In this document: positions 15,101 to 23,908 of the stretch, piece after piece
Numbering within the stretch: position 1 is the first letter of the stretch
How the letters are laid out: each line of letters begins with the position of its first letter
From: Clostridiales bacterium
GTDB taxonomy: Bacteria > Bacillota > Clostridia > Oscillospirales > UBA644
Length of the DNA: 40,539 nucleotides
Assembly: GCA_003343705.1 (NCBI GenBank)
Contig: QAKR01000007.1
Coordinates: 1-40,539 of the forward strand
Direction: 5' to 3'
The notes under the pieces: generated by a model
Databases searched by the model: none
Told to the model about the DNA's origin: nothing
What the model saw: only the letters and a program-made list of their open reading frames with translations
Made by a program: the position numbers and the translations under genes

Positions 15101-17008
15101 ATGTTTGGACCTCCGGGAGGTTTTGGCCCCCCGCCTATGGGTGGTGAGCATAAAAGTAACAGGCCTAAAGGTTTTAAAAATCTTATACCATATGCTGTTA
15201 AAAGTACAAAACAGATGTTTATTAGGCTGGTTTATATTTACAGACTTGTATGGGAAGCAAAACCGTATATTCTTTTAATTATGGCTTTTATGGCTGTTTT
15301 TAACGGGATACAACCGTTAATTTCTGCTTTTATTGCTAAACTTTTTTTAGATAAACTTACACTTGCTGTTACCGGGCAGCTTGTAAGTTTCTGGAGTTTG
15401 GGATGGCTTCTTATTTTACAGTTAGGTTTCCAGCTTTTTATACAGCTTATAAACTCATTTAACAATATGGTGACACGGTTGGCTGCCGAGCTTTTAACAA
15501 ATAGTATTAAGCTGAAAATAATGAATAAAGCTAAAACAGTTGATCTTGCATATTTTGATTTACCTGAGTTTTATTCGAAGCTTGAGAATGCTAATCAGGA
15601 AGTCGGGCGTAGACCCATACAGGTTTTACAATCTTCGTTTTCAATTATAAGCTCTTTCATAAGCCTTATAAGCTTTATTGTTGTTTTAGGCACTGTTATT
15701 TGGTGGGCGCCACCGCTAATAATTTTAATGTCTGTACCAATGGCAATCGTGACATATAAGTACCGAAAGAAGAATTTCTCATATATGCGTCGCCGCTCTA
15801 AAGACAGACGGCAAATGGATTATTACGGAAATTTGATTGTTGATAAGGATTTAGTCAAAGAAGTAAAACTTTTTAATCTTTCCGATTTTTTTATAGAAAA
15901 ATATATTAAAGTTTTTAAAGAATATTTCAAAGGCTTAAAAAAGCTTATTATTAATGAGGGCGTGTGGGGTGTAGTTTTTGCAGTATTGTCAACTGTTGTT
16001 AATGGCGGAGTTTTTCTGAAGATAGCACAAAAATGTTTTGCCGGAAATCTGACTGTCGGAGATTACAGCCTTTATTCAAATGCATTGTTTTCTATTTCAA
16101 ACGGTGTGTCCTCTATTGTTGCGACCTCTGCAAGTATTTATGAAGGAACATTGTTTATTGATAATATGATCGACTTCATGTCAACTCCAACATATATTAA
16201 ACCATCCTTAAAATCACCCAGATATGTGGATAAAACTAAAGAGCATATAATAGAATTTTCACATGTTTCATTCGCATATCCAGGGACACAAAAACTTGTT
16301 TTAAAAGATGTTTCATTTTCAATATCCCAAGGTGATACAGTTGTTCTTGTAGGGCTTAATGGGGCTGGTAAAACAACGCTTTTAAAACTTTTAACAAGGC
16401 TTTATGATCCGACTTCAGGTGTTATATATCTTGATGGCCATGATATAAAAGAATATGATGTAAATGAACTCTATTCAATCTTTGGTATAATTTTTCAAGA
16501 TTTTGGGAAATATGCTTTCTCTGTTCATGAAAATATCTCTTTTGGAGAAAATTCACGTAGGGATGATATTGACGCTGTTAAATATGCTGCTTCACGTTCT
16601 ACCGCTAATGAATTTATAGAAAAACTTAATCTTGGATATGATACTCCACTCATGCGTGTTTTTGAAGAAACCGGTCTGGAGCTTTCCATTGGACAGTGGC
16701 AGAAGATTGCTGTTGCCCGAGCGTTTTTTAGAAATAGTGAAATAGTTATTCTTGATGAACCGACAGCATCATTAGACCCTATGGCTGAGCAGGAAATATT
16801 TTCACAGTTTGATTCTTTACGCCGTGATAAAATGACTATTTTTGTTTCTCACCGGTTATCAAGTGCAACAATAGCATCTAAAATTCTTGTCCTTGAAAAC
16901 GGAGAAATAGTAGAAAGCGGGACTCATAAAGAATTGATGTCCTTAGGCGGTAAATATGAAAAGCTATTTTCAACACAGGCAAAACGTTATATAATGTCTT
17001 CTGATTAA
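15101..17008 (+). CDS. ABC exporter, fused permease and ATPase half-transporter
   Basis: The 635-residue protein has an N-terminal exporter-type membrane domain (about 45-335, six helices) and a C-terminal ATPase. The ATPase shows Walker A GLNGAGKTT with Lys424, Q-loop IFQDFGKYAFSV, signature LSIGQWQKIAVARAF, Walker B VILDEP with Asp552 and Glu553, and the switch His in FVSHRLS. It should work as a dimer exporting a drug, peptide or lipid. I chose ATG 15101, 6 bases behind AGAGGTGA; an in-frame GTG at 15092 lies within that ribosome site. The protein begins with an unusual Gly/Pro-rich stretch (MFGPPGGFGPPPMGG). Expression is probably repressed by a MarR protein through the operator at 15066-15081. 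Confidence 0.93.
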   Translation: MFGPPGGFGPPPMGGEHKSNRPKGFKNLIPYAVKSTKQMFIRLVYIYRLVWEAKPYILLIMAFMAVFNGIQPLISAFIAKLFLDKLTLAVTGQLVSFWSLGWLLILQLGFQLFIQLINSFNNMVTRLAAELLTNSIKLKIMNKAKTVDLAYFDLPEFYSKLENANQEVGRRPIQVLQSSFSIISSFISLISFIVVLGTVIWWAPPLIILMSVPMAIVTYKYRKKNFSYMRRRSKDRRQMDYYGNLIVDKDLVKEVKLFNLSDFFIEKYIKVFKEYFKGLKKLIINEGVWGVVFAVLSTVVNGGVFLKIAQKCFAGNLTVGDYSLYSNALFSISNGVSSIVATSASIYEGTLFIDNMIDFMSTPTYIKPSLKSPRYVDKTKEHIIEFSHVSFAYPGTQKLVLKDVSFSISQGDTVVLVGLNGAGKTTLLKLLTRLYDPTSGVIYLDGHDIKEYDVNELYSIFGIIFQDFGKYAFSVHENISFGENSRRDDIDAVKYAASRSTANEFIEKLNLGYDTPLMRVFEETGLELSIGQWQKIAVARAFFRNSEIVILDEPTASLDPMAEQEIFSQFDSLRRDKMTIFVSHRLSSATIASKILVLENGEIVESGTHKELMSLGGKYEKLFSTQAKRYIMSSD

Positions 17009-17078
17009 TATAAAAATAAGTTTATTTAAAATGTATATGTAATAAAAAAAGTTCTTGTGTGAATGTTTTAATATCTAG

Positions 17079-17666
17079 CTAAATACTGATAAATAGCTTT
17101 GTTAGAGCCGGTGCCAACACTGTACAGACAACTCCGTTATAGACGGCAGGTAAAGCATATTCGTTACTCTGTTTTGTGATAACAGGCAACAGGGTATCTC
17201 CTGCTGTTGAGGCGCATAATGATATTGACGCATAAATATTCATTTTTTTAGAAACCAGAGGTACAAACACAAAACTTAATAATTCTCTTGCTAAATTAGA
17301 TAAAAATGCAAGAGCTCCGGCATTGGCACCGAATGAATCGGTGATAAGTACACCTGAAACACTTGAGAAGGAAAGCCCCGATGCAACGGCAAGTGATAGT
17401 TTAATCGGATATCCGAGTATAAGGCCACATATAATTCCGCCTAAAAGAGTAGCAAAAATAGTTATTAATGGCAAAAATAAAAATGCGACCTGTGGCTTTT
17501 TAAGCCCATATTTATCCATATTGGAACCGACGGATATTCCAACGCAAATTAAAAGAACATAAAGCAAAATTTCATAATAATTTTGTATGAATAATATGGC
17601 CGCTTCGCTTAAAAAAAAGCGGCTGCATAATATTCCTGCAACCAACACTACTATACATCCGATCAT
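17079..17666 (-). CDS. LysO-type lysine exporter, C-terminal half
   Basis: This 195-residue hydrophobic protein has about five or six membrane segments and matches the C-terminal half of LysO (DUF340): VGISVGSNMDKYGLKKP, ASGLSFSSVSGVLITDSFGANAGALAFLSN and ELLSFVFVPL. LysO (YbjE) exports L-lysine in Escherichia coli as one chain of about 300 residues; here the two halves are separate genes. I start at ATG 17666 because AAGGAGG is 5 bases upstream. The ATG overlaps the previous gene's TGA (ATGA), so the halves are made in step. A longer frame from 17690 is not needed. The product should pair with the N-terminal half at 17663-17920 in the membrane. Confidence 0.87.
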   Translation of the reverse strand: MIGCIVVLVAGILCSRFFLSEAAILFIQNYYEILLYVLLICVGISVGSNMDKYGLKKPQVAFLFLPLITIFATLLGGIICGLILGYPIKLSLAVASGLSFSSVSGVLITDSFGANAGALAFLSNLARELLSFVFVPLVSKKMNIYASISLCASTAGDTLLPVITKQSNEYALPAVYNGVVCTVLAPALTKLFISI

Positions 17667-17920
17667 TTTTGCCTCCTTGTTAAAAACCATGCAATAAAGA
17701 CTGAAAACACTCCTCCTGAAACAGCAAATATAAGTGCGTCAAGCCCCAACGATGGAAAGTTTGTAAAGAAAACATCATCTGCGCCGAGAGATACTCCCAT
17801 TGAGAACAAAACGGAATATAACACAATCTGTTCGGCGCGGTCATTAATGATTTTGTATTTTTTAAAATTAAATGAGTAAGATATGATTACTGATAAAGCA
17901 ACAATGATAAAAAATGTCAT
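17663..17920 (-). CDS. LysO-type lysine exporter, N-terminal half
   Basis: An 85-residue protein with three hydrophobic segments; the motif YSVLFSMGVSLGADD matches the first conserved block of the LysO family. It ends with a TGA that overlaps the start of the C-terminal-half gene by 4 bases. The ribosome site of that second gene lies in its last codons (AGGAGGCAAAA). Split LysO genes of this kind are common in Clostridia, so this is not a frameshifted pseudogene. The start is uncertain: ATG 17920 has only a weak GGTG upstream, and in-frame GTG (17932) and TTG (17935) are alternatives. The gene diverges from the hydrolase at 17965 with only about 45 bases between them. Confidence 0.82.
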   Translation of the reverse strand: MTFFIIVALSVIISYSFNFKKYKIINDRAEQIVLYSVLFSMGVSLGADDVFFTNFPSLGLDALIFAVSGGVFSVFIAWFLTRRQK

Positions 17921-17964
17921 ATTCAAAAACACCAAAAATTCATATTTACATTATATAATATGTT

Positions 17965-18768
17965 ATGGTGATACAATTGGATTTTAATTATAATAAAGAT
18001 ATCATATATAAAATAATAGATAACATAACTCTTTCATTGGATATTATTGTTCCGAAAGGGCTTACAGAGCCTGCTCCGTGTGTAGTTTGGTTTCACGGAG
18101 GAGGTTGGCGTGAAGGAAGTAAAGATGATATCGGAAGTATGCCATTTTTACCCGGGGAGCTTTTATCATCCGGAATTTGTATTGTTTCTGCCGAATACAG
18201 GCTTGTTGATAAAAACGGCGGTGGCTTTTCGCAAAGTGTATGCGATGCAAAAGATGCTATAGAGTTTGTTAAAACTCTATCTTATATCGATAAAAATAAA
18301 ATATTTACAGGAGGCATTTCTGCCGGTGCATACTTAGCCCTTGAAACGGCAATGCTTTATAAAACTCTTAATATTTGTGGCGTTTTGTCTTTTTCGGGTA
18401 TAACATTTATGCACGGTTGTGATACAGAGTTTTCAAAACTTGCTGTTTTTCCTACAACGCAAGGATTTATTGACGGGTTTTTAAATGCTTCACAAAATAA
18501 GATTGATTTTACTGTTAATCCGTCAGAACTACTGTTTACATGCGATAAATCGATTAGGTTTTTTATTGCACATGGCGATATGGATGAGTGTGTAAATGTT
18601 CAAAGCGCAGATAAATTTGTTAAACGTGCAAAAAATCTTGGTTTTGAAATTGAATATGTACGTATTAATAACTCAAATCATACGTTTTCTCCTGTAGAAA
18701 ACCCCATTTCACCTCCGCTAAAGCAAATAATGAAAGCTGCAACTGAGTTTGTGAAAAAATGTTCGTAA
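17965..18768 (+). CDS. Alpha/beta hydrolase, carboxylesterase-like
   Basis: The protein has 267 residues. It shows the hormone-sensitive-lipase/BD-FAE type oxyanion motif HGGGW (from His44), nucleophile Ser119 in GGISAGAY, likely acid Asp207 in HGDMDECV, and His239 in NSNHTF. Such enzymes cleave small esters, including acetyl or feruloyl groups on plant polysaccharides; the substrate here is unknown. There is no signal peptide, so it is cytoplasmic. The start is uncertain: ATG 17965 has no Shine-Dalgarno, whereas TTG 17977 lies 6 bases behind GGTG. A TATAAT at 17954-17959 would place the transcript start close to the ATG, which makes the TTG start or leaderless translation plausible. Confidence 0.85.
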   Translation: MVIQLDFNYNKDIIYKIIDNITLSLDIIVPKGLTEPAPCVVWFHGGGWREGSKDDIGSMPFLPGELLSSGICIVSAEYRLVDKNGGGFSQSVCDAKDAIEFVKTLSYIDKNKIFTGGISAGAYLALETAMLYKTLNICGVLSFSGITFMHGCDTEFSKLAVFPTTQGFIDGFLNASQNKIDFTVNPSELLFTCDKSIRFFIAHGDMDECVNVQSADKFVKRAKNLGFEIEYVRINNSNHTFSPVENPISPPLKQIMKAATEFVKKCS

Positions 18769-18907
18769 TTGCCTATTGAATTATTTAATATAATAGTGTA
18801 AAATATATTATAACTATTGCTTTTTTTATACTTTGGCATAATAGTTGAATTATGTTATTCAAAGTAATGATAATGAAATTTAGTATTAAATATCAATCAT
18901 GAATTTG

Positions 18908-18936
18908 TTGATAAGTTTAATTTAAAAAGGGATACT
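18908..18936 (+). promoter_or_regulatory. Possible promoter of the pfkA operon
   Basis: TTGATA (18908-18913) and GATACT (18931-18936) are 17 bases apart. The -10 match is only 4 of 6. It is the best candidate I see in the 255-base gap before pfkA. Confidence 0.4.
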
Positions 18937-18973
18937 TTTATTGAAACCTGCATTTAATTTTTTCAGCAAAAAG

Positions 18974-18985
18974 TGTCATATGACA
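18974..18985. promoter_or_regulatory. 12-bp palindrome upstream of pfkA
   Basis: TGTCATATGACA is a perfect inverted repeat 38 bases ahead of the pfkA start and downstream of the proposed promoter. It could be an operator acting as a roadblock. I cannot tie it to a known regulator family, and no regulator gene is adjacent. Confidence 0.3.
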
Positions 18986-19023
18986 AAAGTCGGAGACATT
19001 AATTATACATAGGGGTGTTTGGA

Positions 19024-20040
19024 ATGAAAACAATAGGTGTTTTAACAAGTGGGGGAGACAGCCAAGGTATGAATGCAGCCATACGTGCTATCGTTCGTAC
19101 AGGTCTTGACGAAGGCTTTAGAATCATGGGCATCTACGGCGGGTACAAAGGGCTTATAGACGGTAATATAAAAGAGCTCTTTGCAACTGATGTATCAGAC
19201 AGGATATCACGAGGCGGAACATTTTTAAAGAGCGCAAGATGTCTTGAATTCAAAGAAGAAGCTGGAATCCTTAAAGCAGTTGAAACTTGTAAAAAGTTTG
19301 GAATAGACGGTATTGTCGTCATCGGAGGTGACGGCTCCTTCAGAGGTGCGCGAGACCTCACATTGCACGGAATCCCTTGTGTTGCAATGCCGGGAACAAT
19401 TGACAATGATATAGTTTGCAGTGAGTACACTATTGGATTTGATACAGCAGTAAATATTGTTGTTGATTTAGTTGATAGATTGCGTGATACAAGCTCTTCA
19501 CACAACCGTTGTTCGGTTGTTCAAATAATGGGTAAAAATGCCGGATGGGTAACTCTTGAGGGCGGAATTGCAACAGGTGCTACTTGTATTCTTGTTCCCG
19601 AAGTTGAGTTCGATTTCCAAAGAGATATTGTTGATAGAATAGAAGCCGGTAAGAAACTCGGTAAAGATTCATTTATTGTTATGGTTTCTGAAGGTGTATT
19701 CTTTAATGTTAAAACAAATAAAAATTATCAATATATAGTTGATAACGATCTTGATAATCCGACAAAAATAGCAAAAGCAATAGAAAAGGCCACCGGTGTT
19801 GAAAGCCGCGAGACAATCTTAGGCCAAGTTCAAAGAGGTGGCAGCCCCACTGCCAGAGATCGTATAGTTGCAACTGAAATGGGTAATTACTGTGTAAATC
19901 TCCTTAAAAAAGGAATAAGCAACCGTGTTGTTGTTATGAAAGATGAAAAGGTTGTTGATTATGATATTGTTGAAGGCTTAAATATGGAAAAGCCTTTTAA
20001 CATCGAAAGATTGCGAATGGCAAACAGTATTAATATTTAA
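19024..20040 (+). CDS. pfkA: ATP-dependent 6-phosphofructokinase
   Basis: The 338-residue protein fits group A phosphofructokinase, which phosphorylates fructose 6-phosphate in glycolysis. Visible blocks are GVLTSGGDSQGMNAAIRA, GGDGSFRGA, PGTIDND and TIGFDTAVN. Glycine rather than aspartate in GGDGS, and PGTIDND rather than PKTIDND, point to ATP rather than pyrophosphate as phosphoryl donor. The segment MGKNAGWVTLEGGIATGA differs from the Escherichia coli enzyme and is closer to the longer PFK subgroups, so donor choice is not beyond doubt. I chose ATG 19024, 8 bases behind AGGGGTG; the frame is open further upstream. A PHP-domain gene follows 16 bases later with its own ribosome site and is probably co-transcribed. 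Confidence 0.92.
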   Translation: MKTIGVLTSGGDSQGMNAAIRAIVRTGLDEGFRIMGIYGGYKGLIDGNIKELFATDVSDRISRGGTFLKSARCLEFKEEAGILKAVETCKKFGIDGIVVIGGDGSFRGARDLTLHGIPCVAMPGTIDNDIVCSEYTIGFDTAVNIVVDLVDRLRDTSSSHNRCSVVQIMGKNAGWVTLEGGIATGATCILVPEVEFDFQRDIVDRIEAGKKLGKDSFIVMVSEGVFFNVKTNKNYQYIVDNDLDNPTKIAKAIEKATGVESRETILGQVQRGGSPTARDRIVATEMGNYCVNLLKKGISNRVVVMKDEKVVDYDIVEGLNMEKPFNIERLRMANSINI

Positions 20041-20056
20041 AACAAAGGTGGAAAAA

Positions 20057-21331
20057 ATGTACGAGGATATAAAAAAACAACTTAACGCAGAAAAAAAAGA
20101 AGATCGCTTAGCTGCATTAAAAGAGCTCTCTGCTCTTGTAAAAAGCGGAAAAATTCCTTTCCCGGAACAGGCAAAGGATGTTAATAACCATGTTCATACT
20201 ATTTATTCATTTTCTCCTTATTCTCCGTCAGCGGCTGTTTGGAACGGGTTTATGGCCGGTCTTAAGACGATAGGTATAATGGACCATGACAGTGTTTCGG
20301 GGTTGGAAGAATTTATTGAAGCTGCTGAGATAATAGGTATTGCCGCAACATGCGGTGTTGAAACACGTGTTAAAATGAATAACACTCCTCTTAACGGGAA
20401 AAAGATAAATAATCCAGACCAAATTTCTGTAGCTTATGTTGCAATGCACGGAATTCCGCATACCCAAATTAATACAATAAAAGAATTTTTCAAACCGTAT
20501 AACGAAGCAAGGATTGCTCGAGATCGTAAAATGACCGAAAACATAAATTCGCTTGTAGCTTCGGTGGGCGTAACTCTTGACTTTGATAAAGATGTTCTTC
20601 CTATTTCTATGGCAAAAGAAAACGGCTCGGTAACAGAGCGTCATTTGTTATATGCACTTGCTAATAAATTGCTTGAATGTTTCGGAAAAGGTGAAGCTCT
20701 TGTATCATTTTTGGAAAATGATATGAAAATATCTTTATCATCTAAAATTAAAGAATTTTTACTTAACAAAGAAAACCCTTATTATGATTACGACCTTTTA
20801 GGTGCACTTAAAAGCGATATGGTTGAAAAGTTTTATATTGACGCAAATGATGAGTGCCCCGATGTTGCAGAATTTTTAGCTTTAGCTAAAAAAGTAGGCG
20901 CAATTTCCGCATATGCTTATCTTGGTGATGTTAAGCAATCAGTAACAGGTGATAAAAAAGCACAGAAATTTGAAGATGATTATATCGATCTTTTATTTGA
21001 TACTCTTGCAAATCTCGGTTTTAATGCCGTAACCTATATGCCTTCTCGTAATGATATTGATCAACTTCGTGCTGTTCGTTCTCGTTGTGAAAAGTATGGA
21101 TTATTCCAGATAAGCGGCGAAGATATTAATACCCCTCGCCAGACGTTTATATGCTTTGCCCAACGTGATGAAGAATTTTCAAATTTATACGATGCTGCAT
21201 GGGCTCTTATAGGGCACGAAAAGGCTGCAACGGAAAATATTGAAAAAGCAATGTTTTCCGAAAAAACGTTGGCTGCAATGCCAAAACTGGAAGACAGGAT
21301 TTCCTATTATAAAGAAATTGGTATAAAATAA
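20057..21331 (+). CDS. PHP-domain protein, putative metal-dependent phosphoesterase
   Basis: The 424-residue protein has an N-terminal helical segment (1-40) and a PHP domain with the metal motif NNHVHTIYSFSP near residue 47, MDHDSVSG near 79, and CGVETRV near 102, all typical of the PHP superfamily. The middle contains a helical insertion of about 100 residues. PHP domains hydrolyse phosphate esters such as histidinol phosphate or nucleic-acid ends; the substrate of this long form is not known. I chose ATG 20057, 5 bases behind AAAGGTGG. It lies 16 bases after pfkA and ends at a clear terminator, so the two genes form one unit. Coupling to pfkA hints at a role in sugar-phosphate metabolism, which is inference only. 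Confidence 0.82.
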   Translation: MYEDIKKQLNAEKKEDRLAALKELSALVKSGKIPFPEQAKDVNNHVHTIYSFSPYSPSAAVWNGFMAGLKTIGIMDHDSVSGLEEFIEAAEIIGIAATCGVETRVKMNNTPLNGKKINNPDQISVAYVAMHGIPHTQINTIKEFFKPYNEARIARDRKMTENINSLVASVGVTLDFDKDVLPISMAKENGSVTERHLLYALANKLLECFGKGEALVSFLENDMKISLSSKIKEFLLNKENPYYDYDLLGALKSDMVEKFYIDANDECPDVAEFLALAKKVGAISAYAYLGDVKQSVTGDKKAQKFEDDYIDLLFDTLANLGFNAVTYMPSRNDIDQLRAVRSRCEKYGLFQISGEDINTPRQTFICFAQRDEEFSNLYDAAWALIGHEKAATENIEKAMFSEKTLAAMPKLEDRISYYKEIGIK

Positions 21332-21334
21332 TTT

Positions 21335-21367
21335 AAATGCGGCTGCCTCAATAGCAGCTGCATTTTT
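21335..21367 (+). terminator. Terminator of the pfkA-PHP operon
   Basis: A 12-bp stem (21335-21346 with 21354-21365, one G-U pair) closes the loop CTCAATA and runs into five T residues. It starts 4 bases after the PHP gene's stop codon. Confidence 0.88.
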
Positions 21368-21398
21368 ATAATATATACTGATTTAAGGAGTATTCATT

Positions 21399-23207
21399 AT
21401 GAAAACTAAAGTTATATCGGTTTGCTTATTACTTGTGTTTTTATTATCCGCCTGTACTGTTCATGATAAGCGCAAAAAGATTATTATTGCAGAAAACGGA
21501 CATACATACTATACTATAAAGGCGGATATTGAAAACAATAATATACAGCTTGCGGCAGAAAAGCTGAAGACATTCATAGATGGTGTTTCGGGTTCGGATA
21601 TTTCATATAACGGATCGGGTAATATAATTAATTTAATAACAGATCAAACACTGGATTCCGGAACATATTCCGTTTGTATTAGTAATGGTGAAATAAAAAT
21701 AAATGCTCAAGACACGCTTAATCTTTATATGGCTGTTGATGAGTTTATTGATGATCTGCGCAGAACATCAGAAGGTTCTGCTGTTGAGCTTTATGATACA
21801 TATACAATTAATAAAAAATATACACCTCTTGACAATTCATCATTGCTTCCTGAATATCGTACTCCTGATAAAGTGACACTGGAAAAAACATATTATCGCG
21901 GAAAGGACAACAGCCCGGATTGGATTTCAGAGCTCTCTATTGTTGAAATGAGAGTTGAAACGGCAACTGAAGAAGGAACTTTCGATGCGGCAAAAGCTGT
22001 CTTGGAAAGACTTTCTGAGTTGGGTATAAATGCTGTATGGTTATGCCCTATTTACGAAGGTGAGTACGGAAATAAAGGACCACAGTCTATAAATCCCAAA
22101 CTAACAGGAACCTCTGATTATAAAGAAGGATGGAAAAAAGCAGCGGAGTTTGTTGAATATGCCCACAGCCTAAATATTCGTGTGTTTTTTGATGTAATTA
22201 CCTGGGGTGTTTGGACAAACTCGCCCCTTATAACAGAACACCCCGACTGGTTTACCGGTATAGGTTCTTGGGGCGGTTATGACTATAATTGGGGTAACCC
22301 CGAGATGAAAGAATGGTTTATTTCCGAAGTTGTTTCTATTATAGAAAAAACCAATGCAGATGGTTTTCGTTGTGATTTGGAACCGGGACAGACGGGTTAT
22401 AAAATATACGAAGAAATACGCAAGCGTATTTATGAAAAAGGTTATAAAATAGCAATATTCTCTGAAGGCACTAATTATCGTTCAAATGTTTATGATTTTG
22501 AACAAATAGGTGTTTCGGTAAATGTAGGGGAATATCTATCAAATCCACAAACTCCTTATATTAATGCGGACCCGGCGTCTGTGATTAAAAAAGGTCAGGC
22601 AATAAACAGTTATGCAGCAAATGCCAGATATAATACTTATTGTCTTTCAATGCATGATTTTACAAGTACTATTGTACATAAAAATCGCCTATTAATGGGT
22701 TTTTCCGCTATATTTATGCCAAACATTCCGTTATGGTTCTTGGGTGAAGAATACGGAACCGAAGCAACAGGAACTCTTTATTATAGTGTTAAACAGGATT
22801 TGAACTTACTTCAAAACGCAGAAAATTATGCGTTTTACAACGACATAAAGAAGTATCTTTCAATTAAATACACTTATCCTGATATTTTTTGTGAGTATTC
22901 TTTGAAATTCACTGAAAACAATGTATGCACAGTTATGGCAGAGGGCTCAGGAGATATGGGGGCATTTGCCCGATATTCTGATAAGCGTGCTGTAATGATA
23001 GTCCCTAATGCTGATAAAGAAAATGTTTTAGGAAAAATAAATGTAACACTGCCATACGATAATATGCAGATAAATACGGAAAATGTTCGTGTTATAGATC
23101 TTATGAAGGATAAGGTTGTATATGAAGGCCCGTTAAGTGATTTTAACTCTTTTACCGCTTATGTTGAATATAGCGAAATAGGTATTTATTTGGTGGAAGA
23201 AATTTAA
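21399..23207 (+). CDS. GH13 alpha-amylase-family lipoprotein
   Basis: The 602-residue protein has a lipoprotein signal ending in LLSAC (Cys19). Residues about 30-150 form an extra N-terminal domain. The GH13 barrel spans about 170-490. Its conserved regions are recognisable: region I-like VFFDVITWG, region II GFRCDLEP with nucleophile Asp326, region III IFSEG with general acid Glu356, and region IV SMHDFT with His419-Asp420. A C-terminal beta domain follows. It would cleave or transfer alpha-glucosidic bonds outside the cell. Region I lacks the usual DVVxNH (DVITWG instead), so this is a divergent subfamily and its specificity is open. The ATG has AAGGAG 8 bases upstream. It begins right after a terminator, so it has its own promoter, which I could not place. 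Confidence 0.85.
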   Translation: MKTKVISVCLLLVFLLSACTVHDKRKKIIIAENGHTYYTIKADIENNNIQLAAEKLKTFIDGVSGSDISYNGSGNIINLITDQTLDSGTYSVCISNGEIKINAQDTLNLYMAVDEFIDDLRRTSEGSAVELYDTYTINKKYTPLDNSSLLPEYRTPDKVTLEKTYYRGKDNSPDWISELSIVEMRVETATEEGTFDAAKAVLERLSELGINAVWLCPIYEGEYGNKGPQSINPKLTGTSDYKEGWKKAAEFVEYAHSLNIRVFFDVITWGVWTNSPLITEHPDWFTGIGSWGGYDYNWGNPEMKEWFISEVVSIIEKTNADGFRCDLEPGQTGYKIYEEIRKRIYEKGYKIAIFSEGTNYRSNVYDFEQIGVSVNVGEYLSNPQTPYINADPASVIKKGQAINSYAANARYNTYCLSMHDFTSTIVHKNRLLMGFSAIFMPNIPLWFLGEEYGTEATGTLYYSVKQDLNLLQNAENYAFYNDIKKYLSIKYTYPDIFCEYSLKFTENNVCTVMAEGSGDMGAFARYSDKRAVMIVPNADKENVLGKINVTLPYDNMQINTENVRVIDLMKDKVVYEGPLSDFNSFTAYVEYSEIGIYLVEEI

Positions 23208-23283
23208 ATCTTAATGAATATGAAAAACACGGATTTTACACATTGAAAATTATTTATTTTAAGTAATTTATGGAGGTGTTGTA

Positions 23284-23787
23284 ATGCGTCTGTTTGTTGC
23301 TGTTAATTTCACCCCTGCCGTAAAAAAAGTTTTGCTAGAAGCTATGGATTCGTTGAAAAATCAAGGTTGCCGTGCAAATTTTACACACCCTGAAAATTTA
23401 CATTTGACACTGGCGTTTATAGGTGAAACATTTCGTGTTGAAGAAATACAAAAAGCACTTGATAAAGTTAACAGTATGTGTTTTGAGATGGATATAGTAG
23501 GCAGCGGACATTTCGGCAGTTTATTTTATGCGGATATAGAAAAAAACAAGGAGCTTGTTGCTCTTGTTGAGAATATACGTTGTGTATTAACAAAAATGGG
23601 TATTTTAATTGATAAAAAACCATTTTCTCCTCACATAACGCTTGCACGCGAAGTTGTATGTGCAAAGAAACCTGTTTTGTATATAGAAAGAACAAAAGTA
23701 CCGGTAAAGGGTTTTTCTCTTATGAAAAGTGAACGTATAAACGGAAAGCTTATTTATACAAAAATTTATGAAAAGATTTTTATGTAA
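23284..23787 (+). CDS. thpR: RNA 2',3'-cyclic phosphodiesterase (2H family)
   Basis: At 167 residues this is a typical ThpR/LigT. The two catalytic HxT motifs of the 2H phosphoesterase fold are His40/Thr42 in HLTLAFIG and His117/Thr119 in HITLAREV. The start RLFVAVNF also matches the family (R-F-A-). The enzyme hydrolyses 2',3'-cyclic phosphate at RNA ends to a 2'-phosphate and can ligate tRNA halves in vitro; its role in the cell is unclear. The ribosome site GGAGGTG precedes the ATG. It follows the amylase-family gene by 76 bases, and a shared transcript is possible. Confidence 0.93.
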   Translation: MRLFVAVNFTPAVKKVLLEAMDSLKNQGCRANFTHPENLHLTLAFIGETFRVEEIQKALDKVNSMCFEMDIVGSGHFGSLFYADIEKNKELVALVENIRCVLTKMGILIDKKPFSPHITLAREVVCAKKPVLYIERTKVPVKGFSLMKSERINGKLIYTKIYEKIFM

Positions 23788-23874
23788 AACATTTTAGTCT
23801 ATGTATTAAGAAAACATATAATAAAAAATTAGTAATGAAAATGCTTTTTTAAAATGGATAGTTATAAAAAACAC

Positions 23875-23903
23875 AAGGCTGTTGCAAATCATGCAACAGC
23901 CTT
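23875..23903. terminator. Bidirectional terminator between thpR and the EF-G-like gene
   Basis: An 11-bp perfect stem (23875-23885 with 23893-23903; AAGGCTGTTGC arm) has a 7-base loop. On the minus strand a TTGTGTTTTTTATAA tract follows, and on the plus strand TGATTTTATTC, so it can end both convergent transcripts. Confidence 0.85.
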
Positions 23904-23908
23904 TGATT

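Noticed and set aside
17663..17690. Frameshift pseudogene reading of the two LysO halves
   Set aside because: The second half has its own strong ribosome site and ATGA coupling, and split LysO genes are normal in Clostridia.
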